Shown here: positions 36,232 through 47,420 of the stretch, piece after piece
Layout of the letters: every line of letters starts with the position of its first letter
How positions within the stretch are numbered: the first letter of the stretch is position 1
Notes under the pieces: model-generated
What the model was told of the DNA's origin: nothing
The model's input: the letters and a program-made list of their open reading frames with translations, nothing else
The model's database searches: none
Origin: Whalleya microplaca
Taxonomy: Eukaryota > Ascomycota > Sordariomycetes > Xylariales > Xylariaceae
DNA length: 64,000 nucleotides
Reading direction: 5' to 3'
Assembly: GCA_022497155.1 (NCBI GenBank)
Contig: MU385733.1
Span: forward strand, 186,001 to 250,000
Position numbers and translations under genes: made by a program

Positions 36232-38365
36232 TCAAGGCAGTTGTTGCTTGCCCTTCACTGCCACAATGTGGCAATATTGCCAGTAAGTTCCCAACTCCGT
36301 GCACTCCTCGATTATCTCTTTCTCTTCCCACCACCACTTCTCTGCATGAACAAATTTACCCCAGACTTCTTGCCATAACATCCTTCCTATAAGGGATCGA
36401 AGTTCTGATTCCACGGATGGCCGGTTCTTCGTGCCGTCTGTCGCGATTACACGTTCAGGCACGGCATGTGTCGCGATTGTGCAAATAGTGCTTCCAAATG
36501 CCCGGAGTCCCGCGACTGCTAGCCAAGCGGGAAAGGTTCCACTGGGATATGTTGTACGGCATTCCCTCTCAATTTGGATTAAGAGGTTCTCGAAAAGCCA
36601 CTGTCTTAATTTTGGCCCCATTGTGCTTGAAACAGGTTGTGGATCCATTACGGTCAAGTATAGGGCCCCGCCAGGTACTAGACACCGATGGATGTGACGA
36701 AGCAACAGCGGGATTTCACTCGATGGAAACAACGCAGGCATGGGCAAACATGACACCGCAGAGTATAGCTGCGGCGCGAGGGATCGAGAACCGGCTGAAG
36801 CTGAAACCGCAGGTACAAGGATAGGGTGGACGTTTGGAAACAGATTTGGAGATATAGGTTTGGGTGAGAGGTGAGATACGGATGCTTGTGGGTGCAGCGC
36901 CGCCAGGAACGAGGCAGACGCTGATTATAGAGTAAGCTAACTACCTGAGAACCCCTATCCGCAATGAATCACGTACCTTGGGTTTCGTATAGTGCCAGTA
37001 TCTTAGGAGATTTAGAAGGCTTTGATGGATCCGGGCTTCCTGGAGGGGTGTTTAGTCGTTCTCCCAGTGAGCCATAGCCTTCGCGTTGCAGGACAGAAAA
37101 CATCCACCGTTTTTTGGTCATCTCGAGCTCCTTGTAGACCGATGCATCAGATGCGCTCCCCATGTCGAATTTAATGTTAGCAAGCCTGAGTTCGGGACTA
37201 GCTGCTGCCATCATTCGAACCTCACGCTGCAGTGCAACGAGACCCGGGAATATGGATTGGTCAGTCTCGTCACTTGGAGGGGTATGCGGTTTTTCTTCGT
37301 GTGAGGGAAACGTATTTTCCTTCGTTGGCGTACAATTCCATTCATTTGGGGGCTTCCACGCATCCGGGTTCCCTATCCTATCGTTACTATTCCAGCCTGG
37401 GGTAGACATTGTGGCGTTAGCTGGAAGCTCGATAGGGGGCGGAGTCTGGGGTGACTGGGACGAAGGCATGATGCTTGGGTCATAAAAGGACAAGGGTTCC
37501 CTGAGAGAAATTAGCATCCTAACTCTCTATTATTGGATAGGGATACTAACCCTTTCTCTGGCATCTCTGGCATCTTTGGCATTGGAGGAGTCTCCGCCTT
37601 TGTCCGATCAGCAGAGATATGCACTTCCGAAACTAATTGGTCAATGTCTGTTTCTGGATTATATGGCGCGAATGTGACTTCAGTAGCCCTAGTAATGAAG
37701 GAAGATGGTCCCAGTATCTGAATCAAGTGATCCGAGTCAGGAGTGTCCGCCGGGTCCATCGCGGACGTTCCCACACCAGTAACATTGGGAGCAGCGGATG
37801 GTTGTGTCCATTTTGAAAGGATAGAATCTACGGGTTGTGAGAATCAGTATTTACTAGTAAACAGTAGGTTATTTAAAATCATACCTCGAGATGACAAAGT
37901 AGAGATGGCATCACCTGCTTCGGGTAGTTGTACCGGAAGATGAGTTCCCTCAGTGGGCTTTACGGTCACCTCTGAGCCGTCTTGGTGAGAAAGCAGAGAC
38001 TTTACACCATATTTCGACGTTCGATTGACCTTCTTATCATTGGTCGTTAGTGACGCCAGCGATGTGGCCAAGTCCATCGTCTTGAATGGCGTTGGGGTCT
38101 TCCTTTTATCATCGGTCGTTAGTGACGCCAGCGATGTGGCCAAGTCCTTCGTCTTAGATGGCGTTGGTGTCTTCCTTAAGCTCTTACTCGCAAATATTCC
38201 AAACCCATGGTCAGTAGAGGAAGAACTATTAGTTGAAGTAGATTCACGACGATGTTCCGATTTCTGCTTTTTGTCCTTTTCCTTGTCCTTAGCCTCCTGT
38301 TCCTTCCTTACCATCCGATCACGAACAAGCTCCCGATTGGGATCAGTCCAGAGAACGTCAAACAT
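36232..38365 (-). CDS. Methyltransferase-like protein with long disordered N-terminus, 4 exons
   Basis: The exons are 38365-37885, 37827-37551, 37500-36977 and 36920-36232, joining to 656 residues. The first half is low-complexity: a Lys/Glu-rich segment (EQEAKDKEKDKKQKSEH), then two tandem copies of a 24-residue unit (RKTPTPSKTKDLATSL...), then Ser/Pro-rich linkers. The C-terminal third resembles a class I SAM methyltransferase: ILALYETQAS at the motif I position, SAVSCLPMPALFPSSEI, then HIHRCLVPGGALYLTVMDPQ, the motif typical of methyltransferase type 11. The GxGxG loop of motif I is not obvious, so activity is uncertain. It continues through WLAVAGLRAFGSTICT to a conserved WEEKEIIEECTELGTYWQY. 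This looks like a fungal-specific hypothetical family. The short 46-58-bp introns all give in-frame joins. Confidence 0.83.
38034..38177 (-). repeat. 72-bp tandem duplication within a coding exon
   Basis: Two adjacent 72-bp copies (38034-38105 and 38106-38177) differ at only a few bases. The unit length is a multiple of three, so the reading frame is preserved and each copy encodes 24 residues ending in LATSLASLTT-D/N-DK. It lies in exon 1 of the methyltransferase-like gene. Confidence 0.9.
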
Positions 38366-41300
38366 GATGACTGCTTGATGCTGATATACCTGCGCCGATG
38401 TGGTTGCGTAAAAGACTTATGCCTAGGATAACTGTATGATACTGGCCTGGACCGGCTGATATCCGCGTGGGTTCCAGGGAAATGCAATATGAACCGCGAA
38501 CCAGACCTTCATCCGCAGTCAAGATACAAATGAGATGGAGCATTTCATTCCATGGTCAGCTGCAGAGGGTATATGGCTCTCGCATTGTTGGTGACTATGG
38601 CACCAAGAAGCGTGAGCAGCACGGGCCGGTAGGATTATTTCTAAGGCAGTGTACGCTTGTGCAAGAGGTATATAGAGGATGGAGATCTCGCCATTCACCT
38701 AACACGGGTTTGACAAGAGGATGATGTCCCGACCACTATGATCGTGACTGAGATGAATGGAAGTAAGGATGCAGAAGATGGAAGAATGTATACTGAGTAG
38801 GTAGGTGGACGGGGAGGGTTGCGCGGTAAGGGTGGGTGAGTGATAAGGGCAGAAATGATCGATGATGATGAGAATAATGGAACTAAGTTGCAATGGTGAG
38901 ACAAATTCGAAGCTAGCTCAAACCGCGTTTCGAGTCTCTAGGTAGGCAGGATTGGTAAAGGTAGGTAGCTCCTGAAGGCAGAGTGCAGGAAGGAGCACGA
39001 ATGAGATAAGACTACGCACCTTCCCGTCGACTTCCCTTTCTAGTCTTTGCCAAAGCCTCCACTGACATCCACAGATTCTCCCAAGGACTCTAGAGTATAC
39101 GACCGTCTTTACTCGTACCTACATGTAGGTATGTAATCAGAAATGTGACGGTGGCATGCAAACGTCACTTTTGAATTCCCTTCTACATGCAACTTACATC
39201 CGCATAGAACGTATAAGGGGTAAGGATCTATGAAAGGAGAAATGGATACTATATCTTCTATGTTGATATCTTAAAGATAACAGGCATGTATGGCAATTAT
39301 TCACTCAGTGAACCTCGAAGAAGCGGTCAGTTGAGGCTCCTATACTTTACACAGATTATCGAATATAAATAACTCACAATGACGATTCTGACGAGTAACT
39401 AGGCTCTCGAGTACACGAACTCGTGGTTTCAAAGGTGTAGTTACCACAGGCCCTATGGCTTTATGATCTAAAAAGGGGTGGTAACTGTGATGAGAAAGTT
39501 TGTGAGTGCTCATAGGCGGTGCCTATGATATGTAGACGTGTTTAGGCAACCCGAAAAATTGTTGACACGACCACACTACGTATAAATGCGACCATTGTTC
39601 TAAAATTCACATGGTAATGAACGTGTAAATTAACCTAAGACATCATAGGGGCTCTTGTGTTCAATAACCCCTCCCCTTCCCCTCCCCCGCCTCCCGAGCC
39701 ACATGATGCCATAAACCTTGCCTATCCGGTACTCAGGATATAGTATCCTAAACGAACTTGGTATTAATTATTCTGGGTATTGAATAGGTCAGGACGGTAT
39801 TTCTTTGGCCTTGTATATTTTATGTTTGCTTTGCCTTCCGCAGCTCGTCCAATAGAACTCTAAGCCCATGTAGCAAAAGTCAAGTAATACAGAAGAAACC
39901 TGCAGTCGTCCCCTGAAGTCGGCCCCTGACGATCTAGATCTGAAGAAAATCGACTTCTGATGGTAGTGGAGCGAATATAGTCTGCTCAAAAGGTGCACCT
40001 AAGCTTAGGATAGCAGCCTTAGTAGTACAAAAAACCCATATGTGTGCCTAAGGATTCATATTGTCATGTTTGGGCGGATCCAGCTCAGCGGTATAAGACT
40101 CCAATAGTCCTGTAAAGCCGGCTTGATCAAGACCTTGGATGATCACCCCCTTACCACAGGTGTCAGATCTACGGGCCTGTTGTCACTATGAGTTTTGCTA
40201 CACACGGCGCAGAAGCCCATTCCCTTGGTGATCGCCTCTTGTAAAAATATGGGGAGGATTTTAATATAGCGCTTGATGTGAACGGATACTGAATTATATG
40301 CTTTCTTCGCCGCTTTCGCTTGCTTCTGCTCATGATGAAGCGTCTCTCTTATGATATACTGGATGATACTCGCGTTTTACTCCACTTCCTTGTCCCATTG
40401 TTTACACTTGTATCTTAAGTTCATCACTCACCAATATCGCCCCTTTGAGAGAGTCCCCTAGAGGTTAAACTATTTTGCAAGATAAGTATACCTTGAGGCT
40501 GAGGGTTCTGCTAGTTAATCATGTAGCTCAACCATGATTTAGGGGAAGGAAGACCACCAATCGCTTGAGCAGGCATGTAATGTAGCTTGGATTTGCCTAA
40601 AACTTAAGTTTGGAGTTCTTCGCTTGACTATTTTGCATGGATCTGGGATGCTGCGCATTCTACTCTGAGCATAGGAGACTAGGCTAATTCTTCGAACTTA
40701 CGCACATAGGCAGCCAAAGACATAATTTCAAGATGAACAAATAATTCCTAGTGTAATAAGGTTGTATTTAACTCTTCACCGTATGATAGTCTGAACCAAC
40801 TTCAGCTGAGCAGGGTAATTTTCAGGATGCTTCATTGAGCTGAGAATTGATAGCTGGATATTATAAGATGCTCATGAACCAGGTTCTTCCTTGCCCAAGA
40901 CTATTGAGTCAACTGGCCATTATCGCTAGCAACTTCCCAAAAGCACTGCCTTTGAGGTTACGTTTCTAATAATTAGCCAGTCCAGTTTTGTTGATGCGTT
41001 GTACGGGCATCTTACTCTGAACCTCCAAAGAACGCCACATGAATACAGACATGGACATCGGTGCCCTGATTGGGCTACATAGCCGTCTGCTGATTCGCTT
41101 ATAGAGAGGATGCATATATGGTGGAAGCTAGGTTTATCAACGTAGCCACACTGACTTTTACATGAATGCGTATGGTATTCACACACTGGCTTACACAGGA
41201 GATAGACAATGGTATCGGCACCGTCCTATCTCCACCCTGTGCTTCGCTCATACTATGGCCTGTGCCACATTGTATTTCGGTAATTGACAATTTTCCCGCA

Positions 41301-42992
41301 TGTCTCATGTGCTTGTCCAGTGTCTAGTTCATTTTTGTCCAATGATAGGTCTGTGTCGTCGGCTTCATCATTCTACAATACCGTAGGACGAGTTCTACAG
41401 GCAGCTTGCAGGTTTGCGTTCACTGTGAGCCGACCATGCTATCTTTTTGGCATATGCCCAAATATCTCGATTATGCATGGGCATTTGAGAGAGGAAAAGG
41501 GGGCAAAACATAGCTCCAGGTGGTTGGTGGATGAGAGACATGCAGAGCACACGGCATACTTACAATGTGGAATACAATACACGCGCGTGGATGCAGTAAG
41601 AGTTCAAGCTAGAAAGCTTGACATAGGGTGAACGCAACTCTGTTGATAAACAAAGTCGGCAACGGGCATAACAATATGCATGCTTGCATTTGAAATGTCT
41701 GTGTCCGATGGTAAGACCCTCTACATTAGCACTTGCTGTGCATTTCTACTTATACCTCAGTAGTAAAGCCATATCTGCTCAGAAGAAAACAGAATAGACC
41801 CCATATCATAATCAAGCTATAAATGCCAATTCAGAAGTCTCGATTTTGATCTGGCGTGGCTCAAGATAGGGTTACCAGACCTCACGGCTATCTTCCCGTT
41901 GCATCGTCCCCCTTATTATAAGTACCGCTTGCCAGTTGAATGATTCACAGATGAACTTATGATAGGCGGTGAGCAGCATAGTTCTCGGGGAAAAGGCAAT
42001 GCTACACTCTCATAGCTGGGGAATGCATGGACTCGGTAAATATTGAAGACAAACCCACCTTGTCTTGATGATACACAAGCTGGCCATCGTGGTAACATCA
42101 CCATTATTAGTGACGTTGAACAAGAAAACATAGAGAGAAACCCGGGACGAGGTTAGTACGAGGACATTTCCGAGTCTTTCATTTTGAATCTGGGAAATCT
42201 GAGAAGTTTGCTAATACAGTCTTAATCTTTTGCCAGAGCAACGGGGGATATTCTGGAAGGAGAGGACCCAGCAACAAGTCACGGCCAAAAGTGAAGGAGC
42301 AGATATCTGAATCTTACCTAAAGAAAGCACCAGAGGCACCAAATACCTAGGTAGTCAGGTGTGGTGGAATTCAATTCCCAGTGAATCAGACCGGGCCATT
42401 TGCGGGTTGCAACTTGTTTACCTTATGTAAGTACCTCAGGTACCTCCCAACCCGCCTGCCTTTACCATTGAATGTGAGGAACACCTATTCCACAGCCCTC
42501 TATCGACCCTTCCATCCTTTCTTCCTAATTTTTATCCCTATTTTTCTGCACATATCTCAAACGCACAAGAAACATCCATTCGTAAACTTTAATAACTGAC
42601 AAGGATACTTCGGTGTGTAGGATCGACATGCTTTATGTTTGGTGTGACTCTTCACTTTGAGTGCATTTTCCACATCTGAACAGCAGCACCTGTCGAGGCA
42701 CTCCCCTTACCCCCCTTCTTTTCCTCACCTTCCTCAACACTGCTAGTATCGTTGGTTGAGAAATCGCCGACGACTTTCGACTGGACGACTTCTTACACAT
42801 CATCTTTAACCACACGCACCATCGTCAATATTTCGGTTCTTTCATTTATTGAAACGGGTTGTTTTCCTCGTCAATCTGTACTCTCCGCCCTCACTTCTCG
42901 GCACTTTACCCTCCCACGCAATTTTGGGCCACCAACCATCTTTCACTACTTTGTTCGGCTGGAGCGACAAGGAGTCGCTTCAACGGAACACC
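38366..42992. other. 4.6 kb AT-rich gap, possible repeat relics
   Basis: No gene is supported. The first part holds C/T-rich sequence at about 39668-39695. The middle, 40250-40420, read on the minus strand gives a Lys/Ala-rich fragment (HHEQKQAKAAKKAYNS) broken by stops, which could be a decayed gag-like or other repeat relic; this is a weak reading. The ACCTAGGT palindrome occurs at 42345-42352. The last 600 bp are probably the leader of the permease gene, with a C/T-rich stretch. Confidence 0.45.
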
Positions 42993-45372
42993 ATGCGCGG
43001 CCTTGCCAGGCTTCTTGACAAGGTCACAAACAAAACGAGATATGTCGAGGACCGAATCAATCGCTCGACGTTTGGTCGAGTTTTTCGTCTAGAAGGATGT
43101 GGTCATGTAGGTCACCCTGCCTTCACCTACTCTCCATAGTTCCTCATATATCTCCGGGCTTCCTATTTCTCTGGACATCAATGTTATCAACACTATTAAC
43201 ACTAAAGTCCCATCCTATCCTCCATCATACGTCCTGGTGAATTAGCTAGGCCACGCTGCAGTTGGACAGATCGTGCTAACAGTTCTCAGCCAAAAACTGT
43301 CCGAGGAGCCAGTTTCTTTAGAGAGATCCGTGCTGGCTTGACTACCTTTGCCACAATGGCGTATATCGTTGCCGTCAATGTTAGTATCGAGCTTCCAATC
43401 TTTGTCTACACCGTTCATCTAACTCCAATATAGTCCGCCGTTCTTGCAGACTCGGGAGGTACATGTAAATGCGATCCTGCACTTCCACCTGGCTGTCGCA
43501 ATGATCCTGACTACGACAACTGCCTGACTGGTAAGTATCTCGAATCTCCTCATGATTTATTGGTTGAATTTGGAAGTTGACTTTTTCGTACAGGATTGAA
43601 ACGGGACCTAATCACTGCTACCGCAGCCCTGGCCGGCCTTGCCAGTATCATGTTTGGGTTTCTTACAAACCTTCCGGTTGCCCTTGGGTAAGCCAAATCG
43701 AACTCTGCCAATTACGACAAGCTGCACTCTCCTAACCTCCTTCCAGGCCAGGCATGGGACTCAACGCATACTTCACCTACCAAGTCGTCGGCTGGCATGG
43801 CACAGGGAAGGTCCCCTACGAGATTGCCCTGACCGCGATCTTTGTTGAAGGCTTCATATTTATATTTCTAGCTCTCACCGGAATGCGCCAGTGGCTAGTC
43901 CGTATGATACCATCTACCATCAAGACGGCTTGTGGGGTAGGCATTGGTTTGTTCCTGACAGAGATCGGCTTATCCTATTCTGCTGGCATCGGCGCCATTA
44001 CAGGAGGGTTCTCTACACCTTTGGCAATCGGCGGATGTCCTGCAGAGTCCCTCAATGATAACGGAGAATGCAGTCAGCAGATCATGGCAAATCCCGCGGT
44101 AAGTAGCATCTAAGTCAACATCGGAAATGGAGGGAAAACTTACAATTAGCTATAGATGTGGATCGGTATTTTCCTCGGCGGCATCTTCGTGGCCTTCTTG
44201 ATGGCCTTCAAGGTTAAGAGTGCCATTGTCATCGGCATTGGGCTTGTGTCTGTTCTGTCCTGGCCGTGAGTACCATCGTCCAAGCTCTATAATAACCAAC
44301 TAACGATGGCTAGCCGGAACACCTCGTTCACTTACTTCCCCTATACAGCCGCTGGCGAGGAACGATATCAATTTTTTAAACAAGTCGTCGCGTTCCACCC
44401 GATCAAGTCCGTCTTAGCAGTCCAGGAATGGGACCTACAAGGAACCAGCGGCGCTCAATTTGCGCTAGCCCTCATAACTTTCTTGTATGTCGACATTATC
44501 GATTGTACTGCGACCTTGTACTCGATGGCCAAGTTCTGTGGCGTTGTGGGCGATGATGGCGATTTCTCTCGCTCGACCATTGCGTACTGCACCGATGCAT
44601 CATGTATCTCAATCGGATCTCTCTTCGGCTGCTCTCCCGTTACCGCCTTTATTGAGAGTGGTGCAGGAATTGCCGAAGGGGGTCGAACGGGACTCACGGC
44701 AATCTCCACTGGTGTATGCTTCCTGGTTTGTCTCTTCTTCGCACCGATCCTTGCTTCTGTCCCTCCCTGGGCTACAGGAGCAACGCTGGTTCTGGTAAGT
44801 CTACTTAGGGATGCTTGGGGTAATGCTAGAAAGACTAACGTTGCCTCGAAGGTCGGTTGCCTGATGATCCGTCAAGTCGTCAACATCAACTGGCAATACA
44901 TTGGAGATGCCGTGCCCTCTTTTGTGACTTTAGCCTTCATGCCATTCAGCTACAGTGTCGCCTATGGCCTCATTGCGTAAGTCTTTCTTTACAAACCCAT
45001 TATGCGCGAGCTAACCGGAACCACAGGGGCATGATGGTCTATATAGTCCTCAACACAATGATATGGGCTGTAGTGCGACTCACGGATGGTAGAATCACGC
45101 CATCGAACTGGGACGAGAAAGAAGTCTACAGCTGGGGATTGGGTAAGAGGGATGTCCCTGGATGGTTGCGAGTTATCCGTAAAAAGTTTGGGCGAGGGCG
45201 CTCAATGGATGACAGCAGGAAGGACGGCGTGGAGTTGGTCGACAACGACAGCGCTATCAACAGCACCATTAACACGGGATCACGAGCCGGGTCGGCTGGA
45301 GATAAAGACATACAGTTTCTACCTCCTCTGCCCCCTCGTCCGATCGAGCACGACTTGCCGTCGCTTGACTAA
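42993..45372 (+). CDS. azgA: AzgA-type purine (hypoxanthine-adenine-guanine) permease, 9 exons
   Basis: This plasma-membrane proton symporter takes up purine bases, from the NAT-related nucleobase permease family. The exons are 42993-43106, 43290-43379, 43434-43530, 43594-43687, 43747-44098, 44156-44265, 44314-44794, 44852-44976 and 45027-45372, giving 602 residues. Diagnostic segments are GASFFREIRAGLTTFATMAY, the GPGMGLNAYFTYQVVGWHG loop, TACGVGIGLFLTEIGLSY, IDCTATLYSMAKFCG and GCSPVTAFIESGAGIAEGGR, with a CTDASCISIGSLFG segment before the last. The many hydrophobic spans fit 12-14 helices. A small exposed Cys-rich loop (CKCDPALPPGCRNDPDYDNC) follows helix 1. The C-terminal 100 residues are cytosolic and Ser/Asp-rich. 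The start MRGLARLLDKVTNK is the first in-frame ATG, and all joins preserve frame. Confidence 0.96.
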
Positions 45373-46344
45373 ATTGGCAATCAAACAGAGAACGTACGTG
45401 TATCATTATCGGCAAACATACATGCATATGCGGCAATGTTTCCTGGACGGATATGCCAGCTACATGTAACGTCGGGAGGGATGGAAATGAGAGGAGCATA
45501 TTGAAAAGACGTGCTGGGAAGGAGAGACAACAAGATACGCTTTCGTGAGATTACAAGAATATCTGCTGGTATAGAGACTGTTTCCCCTGTCTGGGGCGTA
45601 TATAGTCTTGCAGGCAATGCCTCTTCTATAGACGAAATGTAACATTATAAGTTCTTTGGCAACTCGCTAGGCCCCCTGATAGAAGGGCTAGATTAGGATA
45701 TGGGTACGCCGCAGTTATGTCGTAGATCAATGACCGTGTGTATGAATGCACATAAGAAACGCTAGAACAGGAAGCAGCCAAGTCATATAGATGAGAAAAT
45801 GCAGCTAGTCTAATAAGGGTCTATAGCTGGAGGATCAGGAAGTTGGGCGTAGTCCCCATGATGTTGAGGAATTAGAACCGTGATTGTCAGAGCTGAGTTG
45901 TTAGCCTCGATTTCACACAGCGCTAGTGATTTTGGCGTTAGTACTTTTAGCTCAGGTGTTATTAGTTGCATATTGGATGTTTCAATGGACCCTTATCTTA
46001 TCGCCGTAGTGACTAATGTTGAAGCCAGAAAAGAGCTGTGGTGGGTAACAAGCCTGTGGGTAACTCTGATTCTGACACACTTTACACAACTGACATCATA
46101 CGAAGCTTCACTCACTCGTTTATGTCAAATTTATGAGAGCTACACAGAAAGCTTATACACGTATCAGCGACCAGCGGGCTCATACTAAATCGCCAATAGA
46201 AGTCCTACGTGGTCAAATTTCTAGGTATCAGCAAGAGCCTCTCAATTCGATACATCATCAGCTTCCATAAGCTACGCTGGGGTTTTCCATAAGCCCTAAA
46301 GGTTCAACCAGTACCTTTCCCGCCTAAGTAACCTTGAAAGAAAG
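45373..46344. other. Intergenic between azgA and the deubiquitinase
   Basis: No gene is supported. The 102-codon plus frame at 45880-46188 has no signature and its composition looks like chance. The gap should contain the permease's 3' untranslated region and the promoter of the next gene. Confidence 0.45.
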
Positions 46345-47420
46345 ATGAGTGGCGGATGGAATACTAGTTGAGTCATTCCAATGAGTTCTGTCTCGCTTGT
46401 ATGCACCGAATGCTAACTACCTGAATTCAGTTGAGTCGGATGCCGTATGCAGACCCTTCATGCTCAGTTCTACTGTTCTCGGAGCTGATGAACTTATTAT
46501 AGGGTGTCTTCACATTTCTACTCAATAATTTGGGTGTCCAAAATGTGCAATTCGAAGAGCTCCTTACGTTAGAACCTGACACGTTGGCTTCGCTTTACCC
46601 TGTCTACGGCGTAATCTTTCTCTTCAAATACCCGACCGATACACCGTACACCTCCACCGACAAGCCGCTTGATGGCGATTTCGATCACGATGCAGCCGAA
46701 CACTTGTTCTTTGCCGCGCAGACGATACAGAATGCCTGCGGTACTCAGGCACTGCTCTCCGTTCTCATGAACAAGGACGGCGAAGTGGATATAGGCCAGC
46801 CGCTTCGAGAATTCAAGGAGTTCACCATGGTTCTGCCGCCGGAATTCAGAGGCGAAGCTCTGAGTAACAGCGAACTGATCCGCGACGTGCACAACAGCTT
46901 CGCGAAGAGCAGCCCGTTCGCGGACGAGACACAGCGCACAAGCGGCGAGACCGAGGATGCGTTCCACTTCATCGCGTACACACCGGTAAACGGTACATTA
47001 TACGAGCTAGACGGCCTGCAGCCCGCGCCTATTAGCCACGGCCCATGTACCGCCGAAGGCTTCCCCTCAAAAGTAATGGAGGTGCTGCAGCGCCGGATAG
47101 CACGCTACGACCTGTCGGAGATCCGATTTAACTTAATGGCCATGGTGCGCGATCTGCGGATACGGGCGCGAGAAATTGGGGACGTGGAGCTGTTGGAGCG
47201 TGAGGAACAGAAGCGCAGAGACTGGCAGTTCGAGAATGCGCTGCGCAGGCACAATTTTATTGGCTTCGCGGGCGCGGTACTCAAGGGCGTGGTGGATTCG
47301 AAGCTCAAGGAGGGAGACGGCGCATACGACAAGTGGATTGAAGATGCGAAGACGAAGACGAAGCAACGGTTAGAGGGCAGGAAGAAAGGTGGTGGGGAGG
47401 ATGTCGAGATGGAGGGATAA
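46345..47420 (+). CDS. uch2: Ubiquitin C-terminal hydrolase, UCH37/UCHL5 type, 3 exons with a 14-nt exon
   Basis: This cysteine protease trims ubiquitin chains, usually bound to the proteasome through its C-terminal domain. The exons are 46345-46366, 46431-46444 (14 nt) and 46503-47420, for 317 residues. The two small exons supply MSGGWNTIESDA, matching the family's W-x-x-IESD-x-GVFT start. Catalytic residues by family alignment: Cys91 in QTIQNACGTQALLS, His167 in DAFHFIAYTP and Asp182 in YELDGLQPAPI. The ULD-like C-terminal part has LLEREEQKRRDWQFENALRR, HNFIGFAGAVLKGV, and a charged tail (KTKTKQRLEGRKKGGGED). Offsets from human UCH37 are about three residues. The first two introns (64 and 58 bp) have TGCTAAC and ATTATAG-type signals. 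Lys/Arg-rich residues at the tail fit proteasome docking, which is inference. Confidence 0.95.

Noticed and set aside
36232..38365. LaeA-type secondary-metabolism regulator
   Set aside because: The C-terminal domain is methyltransferase-like, but the layout and motifs do not match LaeA, and no biosynthetic genes flank it.
40250..40420. Possible retrotransposon gag remnant on the minus strand
   Set aside because: The Lys/Ala-rich stretch is broken by stops and I could not match it to a named family.
45880..46188. Plus frame of 102 codons between azgA and the deubiquitinase
   Set aside because: It has no recognised motif; AT-rich composition and overlap with probable promoter suggest chance.
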